From a virus, in IMG/VR virus record IMGVR_UViG_3300050821_024081, positions 1-31,410 of that record: a stretch of DNA of 31,410 bases; one strand, given 5' to 3'. The translations under genes and the position numbers were made by a program. Positions 1 to 6,278 of this stretch are shown here, in pieces (position 1 is the stretch's first letter; each line of letters begins with the position of its first letter). The notes below the pieces were generated by a model. The model ran no database searches, was not told the origin of the DNA, and saw only the letters and a program-made list of their open reading frames with translations.

Positions 1-1
1 T

Positions 2-10
2 TTATCCACA
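2..10 (+). promoter_or_regulatory. Perfect DnaA box
   Basis: TTATCCACA matches the bacterial DnaA-box consensus at all nine positions. Weaker relatives occur at 9741-9749 (TTATCCCCA) and on the - strand at 28378-28386 (TTATCCAGA). A single perfect box can occur by chance in 31 kb, so an origin role is only suggested by its place in a non-coding region near int. Confidence 0.4.
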
Positions 11-19
11 GTTTGCCGT

Positions 20-47
20 TTGACTTAATCCACCACGGCGCTATTGT
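20..47 (+). promoter_or_regulatory. Putative promoter for the left-end rightward genes
   Basis: TTGACT at 20-25 is followed after 16 bases by TATTGT at 42-47. This is the same -35/16-base spacer geometry as the promoter-like elements at 6245, 20684, 28546, 29240 and 25303 (- strand). Transcription would start near 54 and run into the gene at 369. Assigned from sequence only. Confidence 0.4.
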
Positions 48-236
48 TAAGGAGTTCATTGGATCGGTGGCGCGGTATGCGGGTGGGGTCCGAATAGGCT
101 GTCCGGCCCCGGCAATTTTCTCCAGCTTCCCCCAGGGGAATAGGGAGAACGCCCGCACGAGGGACATGCTCTCGCTCGCCGCGAAGGTGCGCTGATGACG
201 CCGCGCGGGTCAGGAAATGGCCAATTCCTCCGCCTT

Positions 237-263
237 GTGGGTTCGACTCCCACCCCACGCCCA
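237..263 (+). other. tRNA T-arm/acceptor-like segment, possible attP core
   Basis: A perfect five-base stem (GTGGG and CCCAC) encloses the loop TTCGACT, the classic tRNA T-arm, followed by a seven-base acceptor-like strand CCCACGC and then CCA-like bases. I could not find a matching 5' acceptor strand or an anticodon arm with U33, so this is not an intact tRNA. Phages whose integrase targets a tRNA gene carry the tRNA 3' end in attP, and this segment would lie next to int if the genome is circular. The att role is inference. Confidence 0.35.
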
Positions 264-368
264 TTTGATGGCGCGGGTAGAACAGAAGGAAGGTTCGGCG
301 GCACCAGCGCATCTCCCCAGGGCCAGCGGTCCGCTCCCTCCCGCGCCACCATCGAAGAACCTACCTCA

Positions 369-758
369 ATGTCTCTACCCCTCGAAAAACAAGTCTGCTC
401 TCTCGATCTCGCCAAGAGGTTGAAGGAGCTGGGCGTGAAGCAGGAGAGCGAGTTCTACTGGTGGACCTACCGCACTGGCACCATCTCCGAAGTCCGCTGC
501 AAACACCAACTCGAAAACTCCGAGAATCCTATCTTTTCCGCCCTCACCGTCGCGGAACTCGGGGAGATGCTGCCGCAACACTACTCCTCCCACTGGCACG
601 CACTCCAAGATGGGCAAGCCACAACCACATGGGTCTGCGAGGAAAGTGTCTACGACTACTCGATTCGATTCTCTGCATGGACCGAAGCGGACGCTCGCGC
701 GAAGATGCTCGTCGACATCATCGAGAACAAGCTCATTGAACTCCCATGCCCCCCCTAG
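369..758 (+). CDS. Conserved-type phage hypothetical protein (129 aa)
   Basis: I recognise the N-terminal style (MSLPLEKQVCSLDLAKRLKE, then an aromatic FYWW stretch) as that of small proteins widespread in phages, but no function is known to me. The frame is open further upstream to 195, but that part covers the tRNA-like segment and reads like non-coding DNA, so I chose the ATG at 369, where the conserved-looking protein begins. It is the first gene of the left rightward block and overlaps the next gene by 13 bases. Confidence 0.75.
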   Translation: MSLPLEKQVCSLDLAKRLKELGVKQESEFYWWTYRTGTISEVRCKHQLENSENPIFSALTVAELGEMLPQHYSSHWHALQDGQATTTWVCEESVYDYSIRFSAWTEADARAKMLVDIIENKLIELPCPP

Positions 759-913
759 ACCTCATCCGGCAGAGACTACAGGACAAGATTGAAGGCTTGG
801 AAGAAGCCCTCCTAGACCCGCCAAACGAAGGTGACGCGCTCTACTTCCGCGAACAGCTTGAAACCGCGCGGAAAGACCTCGCTTCCCTCCAAGCAATCCC
901 CGGAGACCATTGA
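746..913 (+). CDS. Small helical hypothetical protein (55 aa)
   Basis: A 55-residue frame starts at an ATG inside the end of the previous gene. The protein is charged and predicted by eye to be helical, with regularly spaced Leu, Glu and Arg (DKIEGLEEALL, then FREQLETARKDLASLQ), like a short coiled coil. There is no Cys pair, signal or membrane segment. The tight overlap with the preceding gene and lack of a competing frame support it. Function unknown. Confidence 0.55.
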   Translation: MPPLDLIRQRLQDKIEGLEEALLDPPNEGDALYFREQLETARKDLASLQAIPGDH

Positions 914-934
914 GTTCCTCGCATCACTACTGAA

Positions 935-1147
935 ATGACCGAAGCAAAGAAAACTTGGTACATCTCGTTTTACACCGCCGCCGGGTGGGCTCTCCGCGAA
1001 CAAATGACCTACCGCGCCGCGAATGTTACTGACGGCAGATTGCTCGAAGCCGCGCGGAAGAAAGGAAAGAAACTCGGAGCCAATTACTTCCAAGTATTCC
1101 AGGAAATCCCCCGACACTTCCTCATCCCTTCCGAGGACGAATCCTAA
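935..1147 (+). CDS. Hypothetical protein (70 aa)
   Basis: A 70-residue, basic and aromatic protein beginning MTEAKKTWYISFYTAAGW. The N-terminal half could form beta strands and the middle is Lys/Arg-rich (AARKKGKK). It follows the previous gene by 21 bases with no Shine-Dalgarno site. I do not recognise the family. Confidence 0.55.
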   Translation: MTEAKKTWYISFYTAAGWALREQMTYRAANVTDGRLLEAARKKGKKLGANYFQVFQEIPRHFLIPSEDES

Positions 1148-1186
1148 CCCCCTCCCTTCCTAAGCCACCAAACCAACCCTCTCCCA

Positions 1187-1435
1187 ATGAACAGACCGAA
1201 AGATAATTGGCAAGTTTTCCGGCGCAACTTCGCTATCCATGAGGAAGACATGCTGGCCGAAGGCGCGAGGCAAATACCTGCTGTCGTTTTCATGAACCAG
1301 AGAACAGGCGAACTCAAGCTGTTTTCCCGAAAAATGACGGAACGAATCGGCTCAAACAACCTCGAATTCTCTCCTCTCCCTCCCAAGCCATCCCGGAAGA
1401 CTAAAGGTCGCAAATCAACCAAGCCCTGCACATGA
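1187..1435 (+). CDS. Hypothetical protein (82 aa)
   Basis: An 82-residue protein with a Pro/Lys/Arg-rich, probably disordered tail (PLPPKPSRKTKGRK). Its upstream sequence is C- and A-rich and contains AAACCAACC with no Shine-Dalgarno site, the leader type seen before many genes here. Its stop codon overlaps the next start (ATGA). Function unknown. Confidence 0.55.
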   Translation: MNRPKDNWQVFRRNFAIHEEDMLAEGARQIPAVVFMNQRTGELKLFSRKMTERIGSNNLEFSPLPPKPSRKTKGRKSTKPCT

Positions 1436-1593
1436 ACATCAACCACATCGGCAAGAACACGGACAAGGAGATGGAGTTTATCTTCGACGAGATCTGCTGG
1501 GACTACCGCGAATCGCCCCTAGAGACCATCCTCGCCTTCATCGGCTTCTGTGCTCTCATCGGTGTCATCGCGGCACTTCTCTTCGTCCGATGA
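1432..1593 (+). CDS. Small membrane protein, one C-terminal TM helix (53 aa)
   Basis: The ATG overlaps the previous stop (ATGA) and the frame runs 53 residues. The N-terminal half is hydrophilic and acidic; the C-terminal half is one hydrophobic helix (ILAFIGFCALIGVIAALLF) ending in an Arg, so a C-anchored inner-membrane protein is likely. Both neighbours overlap it by four bases, which argues for a real translationally coupled gene. Small early membrane proteins in phages can act in exclusion or host takeover, but nothing here assigns that. Confidence 0.6.
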   Translation: MNINHIGKNTDKEMEFIFDEICWDYRESPLETILAFIGFCALIGVIAALLFVR

Positions 1594-1727
1594 GCCCCTC
1601 CGAGAATTGCCCCGATTGCGCCGGAACAGGACTAGTCTACAAAACTGTAATATACGAAGAAGACGTAGACAAAATTGTCCCCTGCCACTGCACCAAAGAG
1701 CACGACGGCGACGGACCTGACGATTAG
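1590..1727 (+). CDS. Mini zinc-ribbon protein (45 aa)
   Basis: A 45-residue frame coupled to the previous gene by ATGA. It has CPDCAGTG, the CxxCxGxG half of a DnaJ-type zinc finger, and a second metal-binding pair CHC about 25 residues later, followed by an acidic tail. The four Cys/His ligands suggest one small zinc site. Function unknown; it belongs to a set of tiny Cys-rich proteins spread over this genome. Confidence 0.55.
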   Translation: MSPSENCPDCAGTGLVYKTVIYEEDVDKIVPCHCTKEHDGDGPDD

Positions 1728-1798
1728 CTCTTTCCCGCATCAGTCAAATTAACCAGTCGAAAAAAGTTCGCATTCGCCGGGGGCTGGACATCGGAATC

Positions 1799-2026
1799 GT
1801 GTACCCCGATGACGGAAGTTTCTGCGAAGTTTCTTCCCCTCCGGCGAATTACAAAATCACCCACATGCACATCTTCAAAATCGAGGTGTCCGAGACCCAA
1901 GGAGAGTATTGCGACCGCAAGAAGTTTGAGTTGCAAGTCGGCCTCACCGAGGAGCAGTTTCAGACAATCGTCGCTGGCATCGTAAAAGCCGCCACCACAT
2001 CAACCAGAGAGGAAGTCCCTTTCTAA
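1799..2026 (+). CDS. Hypothetical protein (75 aa; start uncertain)
   Basis: The GTG at 1799 gives 75 residues; an in-frame ATG at 1865 would give 53 (MHIFKIEVSE...). The frame is also open upstream without a good start. The sequence looks like a small alpha/beta protein ending in a helix (LTEEQFQTIVAGIVKAA) and the peptide REEVPF. No recognised domain. It sits between the zinc-ribbon gene and the nuclease gene and probably shares their transcript. Confidence 0.5.
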   Translation: MYPDDGSFCEVSSPPANYKITHMHIFKIEVSETQGEYCDRKKFELQVGLTEEQFQTIVAGIVKAATTSTREEVPF

Positions 2027-2037
2027 GTTCCGCTCAC

Positions 2038-2901
2038 ATGAACAAACAAATCCGAAAAGTGGACGACGCGAAAGGCATCGTCCAGATTACGACCTACGAC
2101 GAGCGCTGGTACGCGCGACCCGAAGACGACCCTGTTACCAAGCTCCCGACCTATTCATTCGTCCCGTCCGTGACCTGGATATGCGGCCACTACCCGAAGT
2201 CCATCGGGTTCTACAAGTGGCTCGCGAACACCGGCTGGGATGAATCCCAAGCGCTGAAGAACGCCGCCGGCGACAAGGGCTCGAAGATTCACCTTGCCAT
2301 CGCCGACCTTCACGCCGGAAACGCCGTCGAGATCGACTCGAAGTATCCGGTTGGCGAATCCGGCCAGGCCGAGGAACTCACCGCCGAGGAGTACGAAGCC
2401 GTCCTCTCCTACGCCGAATGGTTCGAGAAGGTGAAGCCGGAAATCCTGGGCTTCGAGTACACCGTCTGGAACACCGCTGAAGGCTACGCAGGGACCGTGG
2501 ACCTGAAGTGCCGCATCGACGGCGAGGTCTGGCTCATCGATGTGAAGTCATCGAAGGATGTCTGGCCCGAGCACGAGCTGCAGGTGTCGGCCTACAAGCA
2601 CTCCGAAGGCCAGGAGGACGTACAGCGCCTCGCCATTCTTCAAGTGGGCTACGCACGCAACAAGATTCAGAAGTTCAAGTTCACCGAAATCGAGGATGTG
2701 TACCCGCTCTTCCTGGCCGCGAAGCAAATCTGGACGCACGAAACCGCCGGGCAGAAGCCATCACAGAAGGACCTGCCGTTCTCCGTGAAGCTAGACTTGC
2801 CCCAGCCGGGCGACAGGGCATCCGGTACCACGCCGATTCAGATAGATGAAGACGCCGAAACGGCTCCGAAGGCCGCGAAACCATCACGCAAAGCGGCATG
2901 A
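2038..2901 (+). CDS. PD-(D/E)XK exonuclease, RecB/Cas4-like
   Basis: The 287-aa protein carries the ordered motifs of the PDDEXK_1 (RecB-nuclease/Cas4/phage exonuclease) superfamily: His85 in GSKIHLAI, Asp155 in AGTVD, Asp168-x-Lys170 in LIDVKSS, and Gln182 plus Tyr in LQVSAY. This fold binds Mg2+ and degrades DNA ends. The last 40 residues are Pro/Ala/Lys-rich and probably disordered. There is no Cys cluster, so it is unlikely to be an iron-sulfur Cas4. In phages such nucleases usually pair with a single-strand annealing protein; none is recognisable here, though the unknown genes at 3568 and 4203 are candidates. Confidence 0.85.
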   Translation: MNKQIRKVDDAKGIVQITTYDERWYARPEDDPVTKLPTYSFVPSVTWICGHYPKSIGFYKWLANTGWDESQALKNAAGDKGSKIHLAIADLHAGNAVEIDSKYPVGESGQAEELTAEEYEAVLSYAEWFEKVKPEILGFEYTVWNTAEGYAGTVDLKCRIDGEVWLIDVKSSKDVWPEHELQVSAYKHSEGQEDVQRLAILQVGYARNKIQKFKFTEIEDVYPLFLAAKQIWTHETAGQKPSQKDLPFSVKLDLPQPGDRASGTTPIQIDEDAETAPKAAKPSRKAA

Positions 2902-3236
2902 AACTTACTGCGGGATTAAGAGAACGCTGTCGCAAGTGGCTTGATGTGCCGGCCCCGTGTTCGTGCGGGTCTGCACCTTTTCCTTTCACGACGCACCGCG
3001 AATATATGGACGACATCGTGCGCCGCCTGGGCAATCTAGCCGAGACATCAATCCCCACGTGGTACGCGAAAGAGATGAGCGACAAGCTTAACGCGGTTGT
3101 CCAACACCTGAACCTCGTCGCCAAGTACGAGGAAGTTCCGGACCCAATGGTTCTTCCGCCGCTTCCAAAGACCATACGAGTGCTTAGACTCATCCCTCAA
3201 AAGGCCGCAGCGAAATCTACCAAGAAAGCCGGATGA
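2898..3236 (+). CDS. Hypothetical protein (112 aa)
   Basis: It is coupled to the nuclease gene by ATGA and to the next gene in the same way. The N-terminus has a Cys-x-Cys (APCSCGS), the middle is helical, and the C-terminus is Lys/Ala-rich (KAAAKSTKKAG), suggesting nucleic-acid contact. I do not recognise a family. Strict overlap with the nuclease suggests a related role in DNA processing, by inference only. Confidence 0.6.
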   Translation: MKLTAGLRERCRKWLDVPAPCSCGSAPFPFTTHREYMDDIVRRLGNLAETSIPTWYAKEMSDKLNAVVQHLNLVAKYEEVPDPMVLPPLPKTIRVLRLIPQKAAAKSTKKAG

Positions 3237-3571
3237 CCAAAATCTCGAACGAACAAGACGCCATCAAGCAGGCGGTAGAGGCGGGGTATCGCCCATACGA
3301 TGTGAAGATGTATTACAGGTTCACAGAAGATGTGACGGGCGACCTTAGAGAACATGAGCATCCCTTTTGGTCGCTTGATTGTCTTTTCACCGACCCCGCC
3401 TTCTGGCAGGCGCTCGGTAAGGCGCGGAGGTGGAGCGACATCAGTAAGTTCGGCGACATCAACTTTGAGCGGCTTGGCGTACACCCAGGATGGCTCACGT
3501 TGGCCCTCCGCTACTTCGAGGTGAAGCTGAGTGGCGGCGATCTAAACCAATTCTGGACCTCGCTCCCATGA
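3233..3571 (+). CDS. Conserved-type phage hypothetical protein (112 aa)
   Basis: The 112-residue protein has an aromatic core (FWSLDCLFTDPAFWQALGKA) and a C-terminal segment with WLTLALRYFEV and NQFWTSL. Proteins with a similar 'FxDPxFWQALGKA' stretch are frequent in phages and in bacterial accessory DNA, without a known function. It is coupled by ATGA on both sides. Confidence 0.65.
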   Translation: MTKISNEQDAIKQAVEAGYRPYDVKMYYRFTEDVTGDLREHEHPFWSLDCLFTDPAFWQALGKARRWSDISKFGDINFERLGVHPGWLTLALRYFEVKLSGGDLNQFWTSLP

Positions 3572-4152
3572 TCCCCGAGCCCTTCCGAAAACAGGTAGGC
3601 GAGGAAATCCACCAGGTCATGATGACCGCGCGTCTCACCGGCACGACGAAGGACGCAAATGCCTGGCAGCTCATCCGCGTGCTCCAGCCGTACCTGAAGA
3701 CCATCTCGGCCCACTCGATGACCGCGCTGTATGTGGACGCACTCTTGAAGTTCCGCGCTGCCGTCCGGCACTACGGCCGGAACAGCATCCATCTTCGAAA
3801 GGACCTGAACCGTGAGAGCCCCTTTCCGCTCTCCTTCGACCAAGTGACAAACTTCGCCAAGCTCCGCATGTTCGGCCTCGCCGTCCATGCGAACAAGGAA
3901 AACTCCCGCTCCGGCCTATGGCTCCTCACGGCGAGAGGCAACGACTTCCTGAACGGGACGATCGCCATCCCGAAGATGGTCTACACCTTCCGGGGCCACC
4001 CGCTGCATGCTGACCTGCCTGGTGAGAAGCGCGTCCACATCCTTGAGTACAAGCGTGAGCTCCCCGAGTTCGAGACGTACTACGACTATGTGCCGCCGCG
4101 CCCGACGAAACCCGTGGACCGAACCGAGAAGCTCCCCATCTTCACCACATGA
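3568..4152 (+). CDS. Phage hypothetical protein (194 aa), unknown function
   Basis: I chose the ATG at 3568, which overlaps the previous stop (ATGA), over an upstream in-frame ATG at 3490 that would lie deep inside the neighbouring gene. The first half is helical; the second contains SGLWLLTARGNDFLNG and AIPKMVYTFRGH, a pattern I associate with uncharacterised phage and plasmid proteins. No catalytic motif is evident. Lying between nucleases in a coupled run, it could assist recombination or replication, but that is context only. Confidence 0.65.
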   Translation: MIPEPFRKQVGEEIHQVMMTARLTGTTKDANAWQLIRVLQPYLKTISAHSMTALYVDALLKFRAAVRHYGRNSIHLRKDLNRESPFPLSFDQVTNFAKLRMFGLAVHANKENSRSGLWLLTARGNDFLNGTIAIPKMVYTFRGHPLHADLPGEKRVHILEYKRELPEFETYYDYVPPRPTKPVDRTEKLPIFTT

Positions 4153-4202
4153 CATCCATCCCAAAGGTCGTCCAAACAAACCAACAATCAGCATAGAAAC
4201 AC

Positions 4203-4565
4203 ATGCCCGATATTAAGTTCGACAGCGATTGGCTGAAGGCGAACAACAACGTCCACGAGGGCGACAACATCCGTTTCCTTGATGCAGGTGAACAGGACAA
4301 GGAAAAGAACTGGGTGTTCACGGTCGGCATCATCCCGAAGGGAACGATAAAGGTCGTGGCCGAGAAGAAGTTCTCGCTGAACAAGAAGAACTTCACGGCG
4401 ATCTCCGATGCTTACGGCACGAACAGCGATGCGTGGGTAGGCAAGGAGATGATGGTCGTCATCCGCCAGGTCGAGAACCCGCAGACCGGCCGCGAGGTCG
4501 ATGCGGTCCGCCTCCGCGCCCCCGGCGCTCCGGCAGGCTCCGACGACTTCGGCGAGCCGAACTAG
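4203..4565 (+). CDS. Phage early protein of unknown function (120 aa)
   Basis: The 120-aa protein has the pattern KFSLNKKNFTAISDAYGTNSDAWVGKEMMV, characteristic of a small family common in phage early regions and seemingly beta-rich, perhaps OB-like. A role in DNA binding or annealing beside the nucleases is possible but unproven. Its C-terminus is acidic and flexible (GSDDFGEPN), as in many SSB-like proteins. The 50-base leader contains AAAGGTCGTCC and then AAACAAACCAACA, with no Shine-Dalgarno site. Confidence 0.65.
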   Translation: MPDIKFDSDWLKANNNVHEGDNIRFLDAGEQDKEKNWVFTVGIIPKGTIKVVAEKKFSLNKKNFTAISDAYGTNSDAWVGKEMMVVIRQVENPQTGREVDAVRLRAPGAPAGSDDFGEPN

Positions 4566-4612
4566 GTCAGCAACATTCACCGGGGCCGGTATTCGGCCGG
4601 CCTCTTCCCACC

Positions 4613-5053
4613 ATGAGAATCAAAACATCCGATTTGCTCGAAACTGTTGAAGAGGAGAAGGACCTCCTGCAGCAGAAGATCGACGCGATAGACGCTCTCC
4701 TCGCCGCCTATTCGTCCGACAACTCTCCGACCCTGAGAGACACTCACGTCTCGCCGGCGACGAAGACTAGGCCCAGCTCTTCTACTCGCAAGTGCAGCGG
4801 ATGTGGGCAACCGGGCCACACCGTCGTTACCTGTCCCACAACCCGCCATCCGAATCACGCCAAGGCTCCTGCGAAGAAGCCGCGCACCGAACCCGATACT
4901 TCGGATGACCCCGACGACCCTGACACAGCCGCCGAACTTGCCGAGCGCATCCAGGAGCTGAAAGACGAAGGGATGGGGTCCATGGCCGTGGCCGTGAAGC
5001 TCCACGTACCGCTTAGCAAAGTCAACGAGTACTGGGTAAAGGAGGAGCAGTAA
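4613..5053 (+). CDS. CCHC zinc-knuckle protein with C-terminal HTH-like segment
   Basis: Starting at the ATG at 4613 (an upstream open frame to 4433 lies inside the previous gene), the 146-aa protein has three parts: an N-terminal coiled coil (residues 8-31), a perfect CCHC zinc knuckle (C61-x2-C64-x4-H69-x4-C74, CSGCGQPGHTVVTC), and a C-terminal helix-turn-helix-like segment (about 107-142, with DEGMGSMAVAVKLHV). The linker is basic, then very acidic. Zinc knuckles bind single-stranded nucleic acid. The architecture suggests a multimeric nucleic-acid-binding regulator or accessory replication factor. Confidence 0.7.
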   Translation: MRIKTSDLLETVEEEKDLLQQKIDAIDALLAAYSSDNSPTLRDTHVSPATKTRPSSSTRKCSGCGQPGHTVVTCPTTRHPNHAKAPAKKPRTEPDTSDDPDDPDTAAELAERIQELKDEGMGSMAVAVKLHVPLSKVNEYWVKEEQ

Positions 5054-5076
5054 AGCCAACCAATCAATTCGGCGAA

Positions 5077-5400
5077 ATGTCATCGCAACTACCGCAAAAG
5101 GAATCGGAGATCCAGCGCCTCATCCTCGATTGGCTCGACGCCAAGCGTATCTTCCACTACCGGCAGAACTCCGGCGCGTTCAAGGAAGGCACCCGCTTCG
5201 TGAGGTTCGGAGCGGTGGGCGCGCCGGACATCGTGGCCGTCGTGAAAGGCACGTACGTTGGCATCGAGGTCAAGGCCCCGCGCGGGCATCAGACGTCGTC
5301 CCAGCGCGACTTCGAAGCGATGCTCCGAATGGCAGGCGGCGTGTATGTGCTCGCGCGGTCGCTCGAGGAGGTCGAACAAGCAATCAATACCATCCCATGA
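5077..5400 (+). CDS. VRR-NUC domain nuclease
   Basis: The 107-residue protein is a stand-alone VRR-NUC domain: Glu9/Glu11 in the first helix, Asp51 in GAPDIVAV, Glu64-x-Lys66 in GIEVKAPRG, then HQTSSQRDF with Gln76. These are the catalytic positions of this PD-(D/E)XK branch, whose members cleave branched or single-stranded junction DNA. The size is normal for the phage form. It follows the zinc-knuckle gene by 23 bases with an AACCAATCAA-type leader and overlaps the next gene (ATGA). Confidence 0.88.
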   Translation: MSSQLPQKESEIQRLILDWLDAKRIFHYRQNSGAFKEGTRFVRFGAVGAPDIVAVVKGTYVGIEVKAPRGHQTSSQRDFEAMLRMAGGVYVLARSLEEVEQAINTIP

Positions 5401-5645
5401 CCAAAGACCAATTCATCAACAAGCTCATCGAACCCTATGCCGTCGCGCTCAAGAAGTGCATGACGGTTCACACACCGGGCCGCGCCGGAGACATCTGCGC
5501 CCTCTGCGGGATGAGCGTCGCTACCCTCCGCCAAGTCCTCACCGAAGCATGGGAGGCCGGGAAAAAGGAAGGCCGAAAACCCTATCCTTGCCACGATACC
5601 GAATGTCCTCACCTTGAAACAGTCGGCAAGCACTTACACGCCTAA
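5397..5645 (+). CDS. Cys/His-rich small protein (82 aa)
   Basis: The ATG at 5397 overlaps the nuclease stop. The protein has Cys/His ligands that could hold a zinc ion: Cys and His in KCMTVHTPG, CALC in the middle, and CHDTECPHLE near the end. The rest is helical. No known family is recognised. It forms a translationally coupled pair with the VRR-NUC gene, so a DNA-related job is plausible. Confidence 0.6.
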   Translation: MTKDQFINKLIEPYAVALKKCMTVHTPGRAGDICALCGMSVATLRQVLTEAWEAGKKEGRKPYPCHDTECPHLETVGKHLHA

Positions 5646-5652
5646 TCCGCCC

Positions 5653-5877
5653 ATGATCGAACGCCCGGAATCCCAACTCTCCAACTGGCAGAAGGAGCAT
5701 CAACAGAAGCTCGCGGCGGAAGGACTCGAGTTCCCGGACGGCCCGGAAGACCCTCCCTTCACCCACTGCAAACGATGCCACCGGGACATCCAGGAGGCAG
5801 AGTACGCGAAGCACTACCGAGACTGTCCGGGCTTCGCGTCGAAGTGCGAGGAGTGGAACTGTTCGGCGGCTGCCTGA
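5653..5877 (+). CDS. Small zinc-finger-like protein (74 aa)
   Basis: I chose the ATG at 5653, just after the previous stop, over an in-frame ATG at 5614 within that gene. The protein has HCKRCH followed by AKHYRDC, giving a C-x2-C-x12-H-x3-C finger (C2HC type), then two more Cys. It is the last gene of the left rightward block. Function unknown; single-finger phage proteins of this size are often nucleic-acid binding. Confidence 0.6.
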   Translation: MIERPESQLSNWQKEHQQKLAAEGLEFPDGPEDPPFTHCKRCHRDIQEAEYAKHYRDCPGFASKCEEWNCSAAA

Positions 5878-5898
5878 GCCTCCTCGCAATCCCCGAAA

Positions 5899-6150
5899 CT
5901 ACAAATAAGCTTGTGCCAAAGCCTCTTGCACTCGATCTCCCAACATCATCCGCTCCTCTCGTAAGAACAGATATTCACGCTTCTCCCCGCCACGCGGCTT
6001 GATCACTACCCTAACAGGCTGGCCAATACGCTTTGTATCATGCCCGATTGAATAGAAATCGTCGGCGCTCTCGCCACGGCGCATTAGCTCGGCCAACACT
6101 CTCTCTTTCACTTCTTCCCCGAAGTTGTCCAACTGATCACCATAGAACAT
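5899..6150 (-). CDS. Leftward small protein of unknown function (83 aa)
   Basis: This is the only gene between the left block and the HNH gene and it points left. Its reality is supported by a consensus promoter (6215-6187) and AGGAGG at 6169-6164, 13 bases before the ATG. The protein is charged: an N-terminal helix (GEEVKERVLAELMRRGE), a beta-like centre (PVRVVIKPRGG) and a C-terminal helix. No domain recognised. Its isolated position and host-like promoter, overlapped by a palindrome, suggest it may be made when the rest of the phage is silent. Confidence 0.65.
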   Translation of the reverse strand: MFYGDQLDNFGEEVKERVLAELMRRGESADDFYSIGHDTKRIGQPVRVVIKPRGGEKREYLFLREERMMLGDRVQEALAQAYL

Positions 6151-6186
6151 GTTTTTTTGTCACCCTCCTATTATCAGAATATAGTT

Positions 6187-6215
6187 ATTATACTACACTT
6201 TCCTTTGACGGTCAA
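6187..6215 (-). promoter_or_regulatory. Consensus sigma70 promoter for the leftward gene
   Basis: Read on the - strand, TTGACC (6215-6210) and a perfect TATAAT (6192-6187) are separated by exactly 17 bases. Transcription would start near 6180, giving a 30-base leader that contains AGGAGG. It is the best sigma70 match in the window. Confidence 0.75.
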
Positions 6216-6217
6216 AG
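6203..6217. promoter_or_regulatory. 15-bp palindrome (operator candidate)
   Basis: CTTTGAC and GTCAAAG form a perfect inverted repeat with a one-base centre. It covers the -35 box of the leftward promoter, so a bound dimer would block that promoter; it also lies 28 bases upstream of the -35 of the divergent HNH promoter. I found no second copy by eye. Confidence 0.55.
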
Positions 6218-6244
6218 TTAGCCGACATTCCCCTTAACCCTACC

Positions 6245-6272
6245 TTGACGATTCCTCCAGACCTTCTACGCT
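6245..6272 (+). promoter_or_regulatory. Putative promoter of the HNH gene, leaderless geometry
   Basis: TTGACG (6245-6250), 16 bases, then TACGCT (6267-6272). The HNH start codon begins at 6279, seven bases after the -10, so the expected transcription start coincides with the ATG and the mRNA would be leaderless. The same geometry occurs at 25303-25269 on the other strand. Confidence 0.5.
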
Positions 6273-6278
6273 GAAGCT

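Larger units (their letters stand above)
1..368. other. Left non-coding control/attachment region
   Basis: No convincing gene lies before the ATG at 369. The stretch holds a perfect DnaA box (2-10), a promoter-like element (20-47), a small inverted repeat around 108-123 (TTCCC, loop, GGGAA) and a tRNA T-arm/acceptor-like segment (237-263). Short reading frames here look like chance; two - strand frames give the peptide style often seen antisense to tRNA sequence. If the molecule is circular, this stretch is the upstream region of the integrase that starts at the last base of the window, which fits an attP/control region. That circularity is an inference. Confidence 0.5.

Noticed and set aside
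60-263. Complete tRNA or tmRNA
   Set aside because: Only the T-arm and acceptor 3' strand are convincing. No matching 5' acceptor strand or U33-containing anticodon loop could be placed, and no tmRNA start or tag frame was found.
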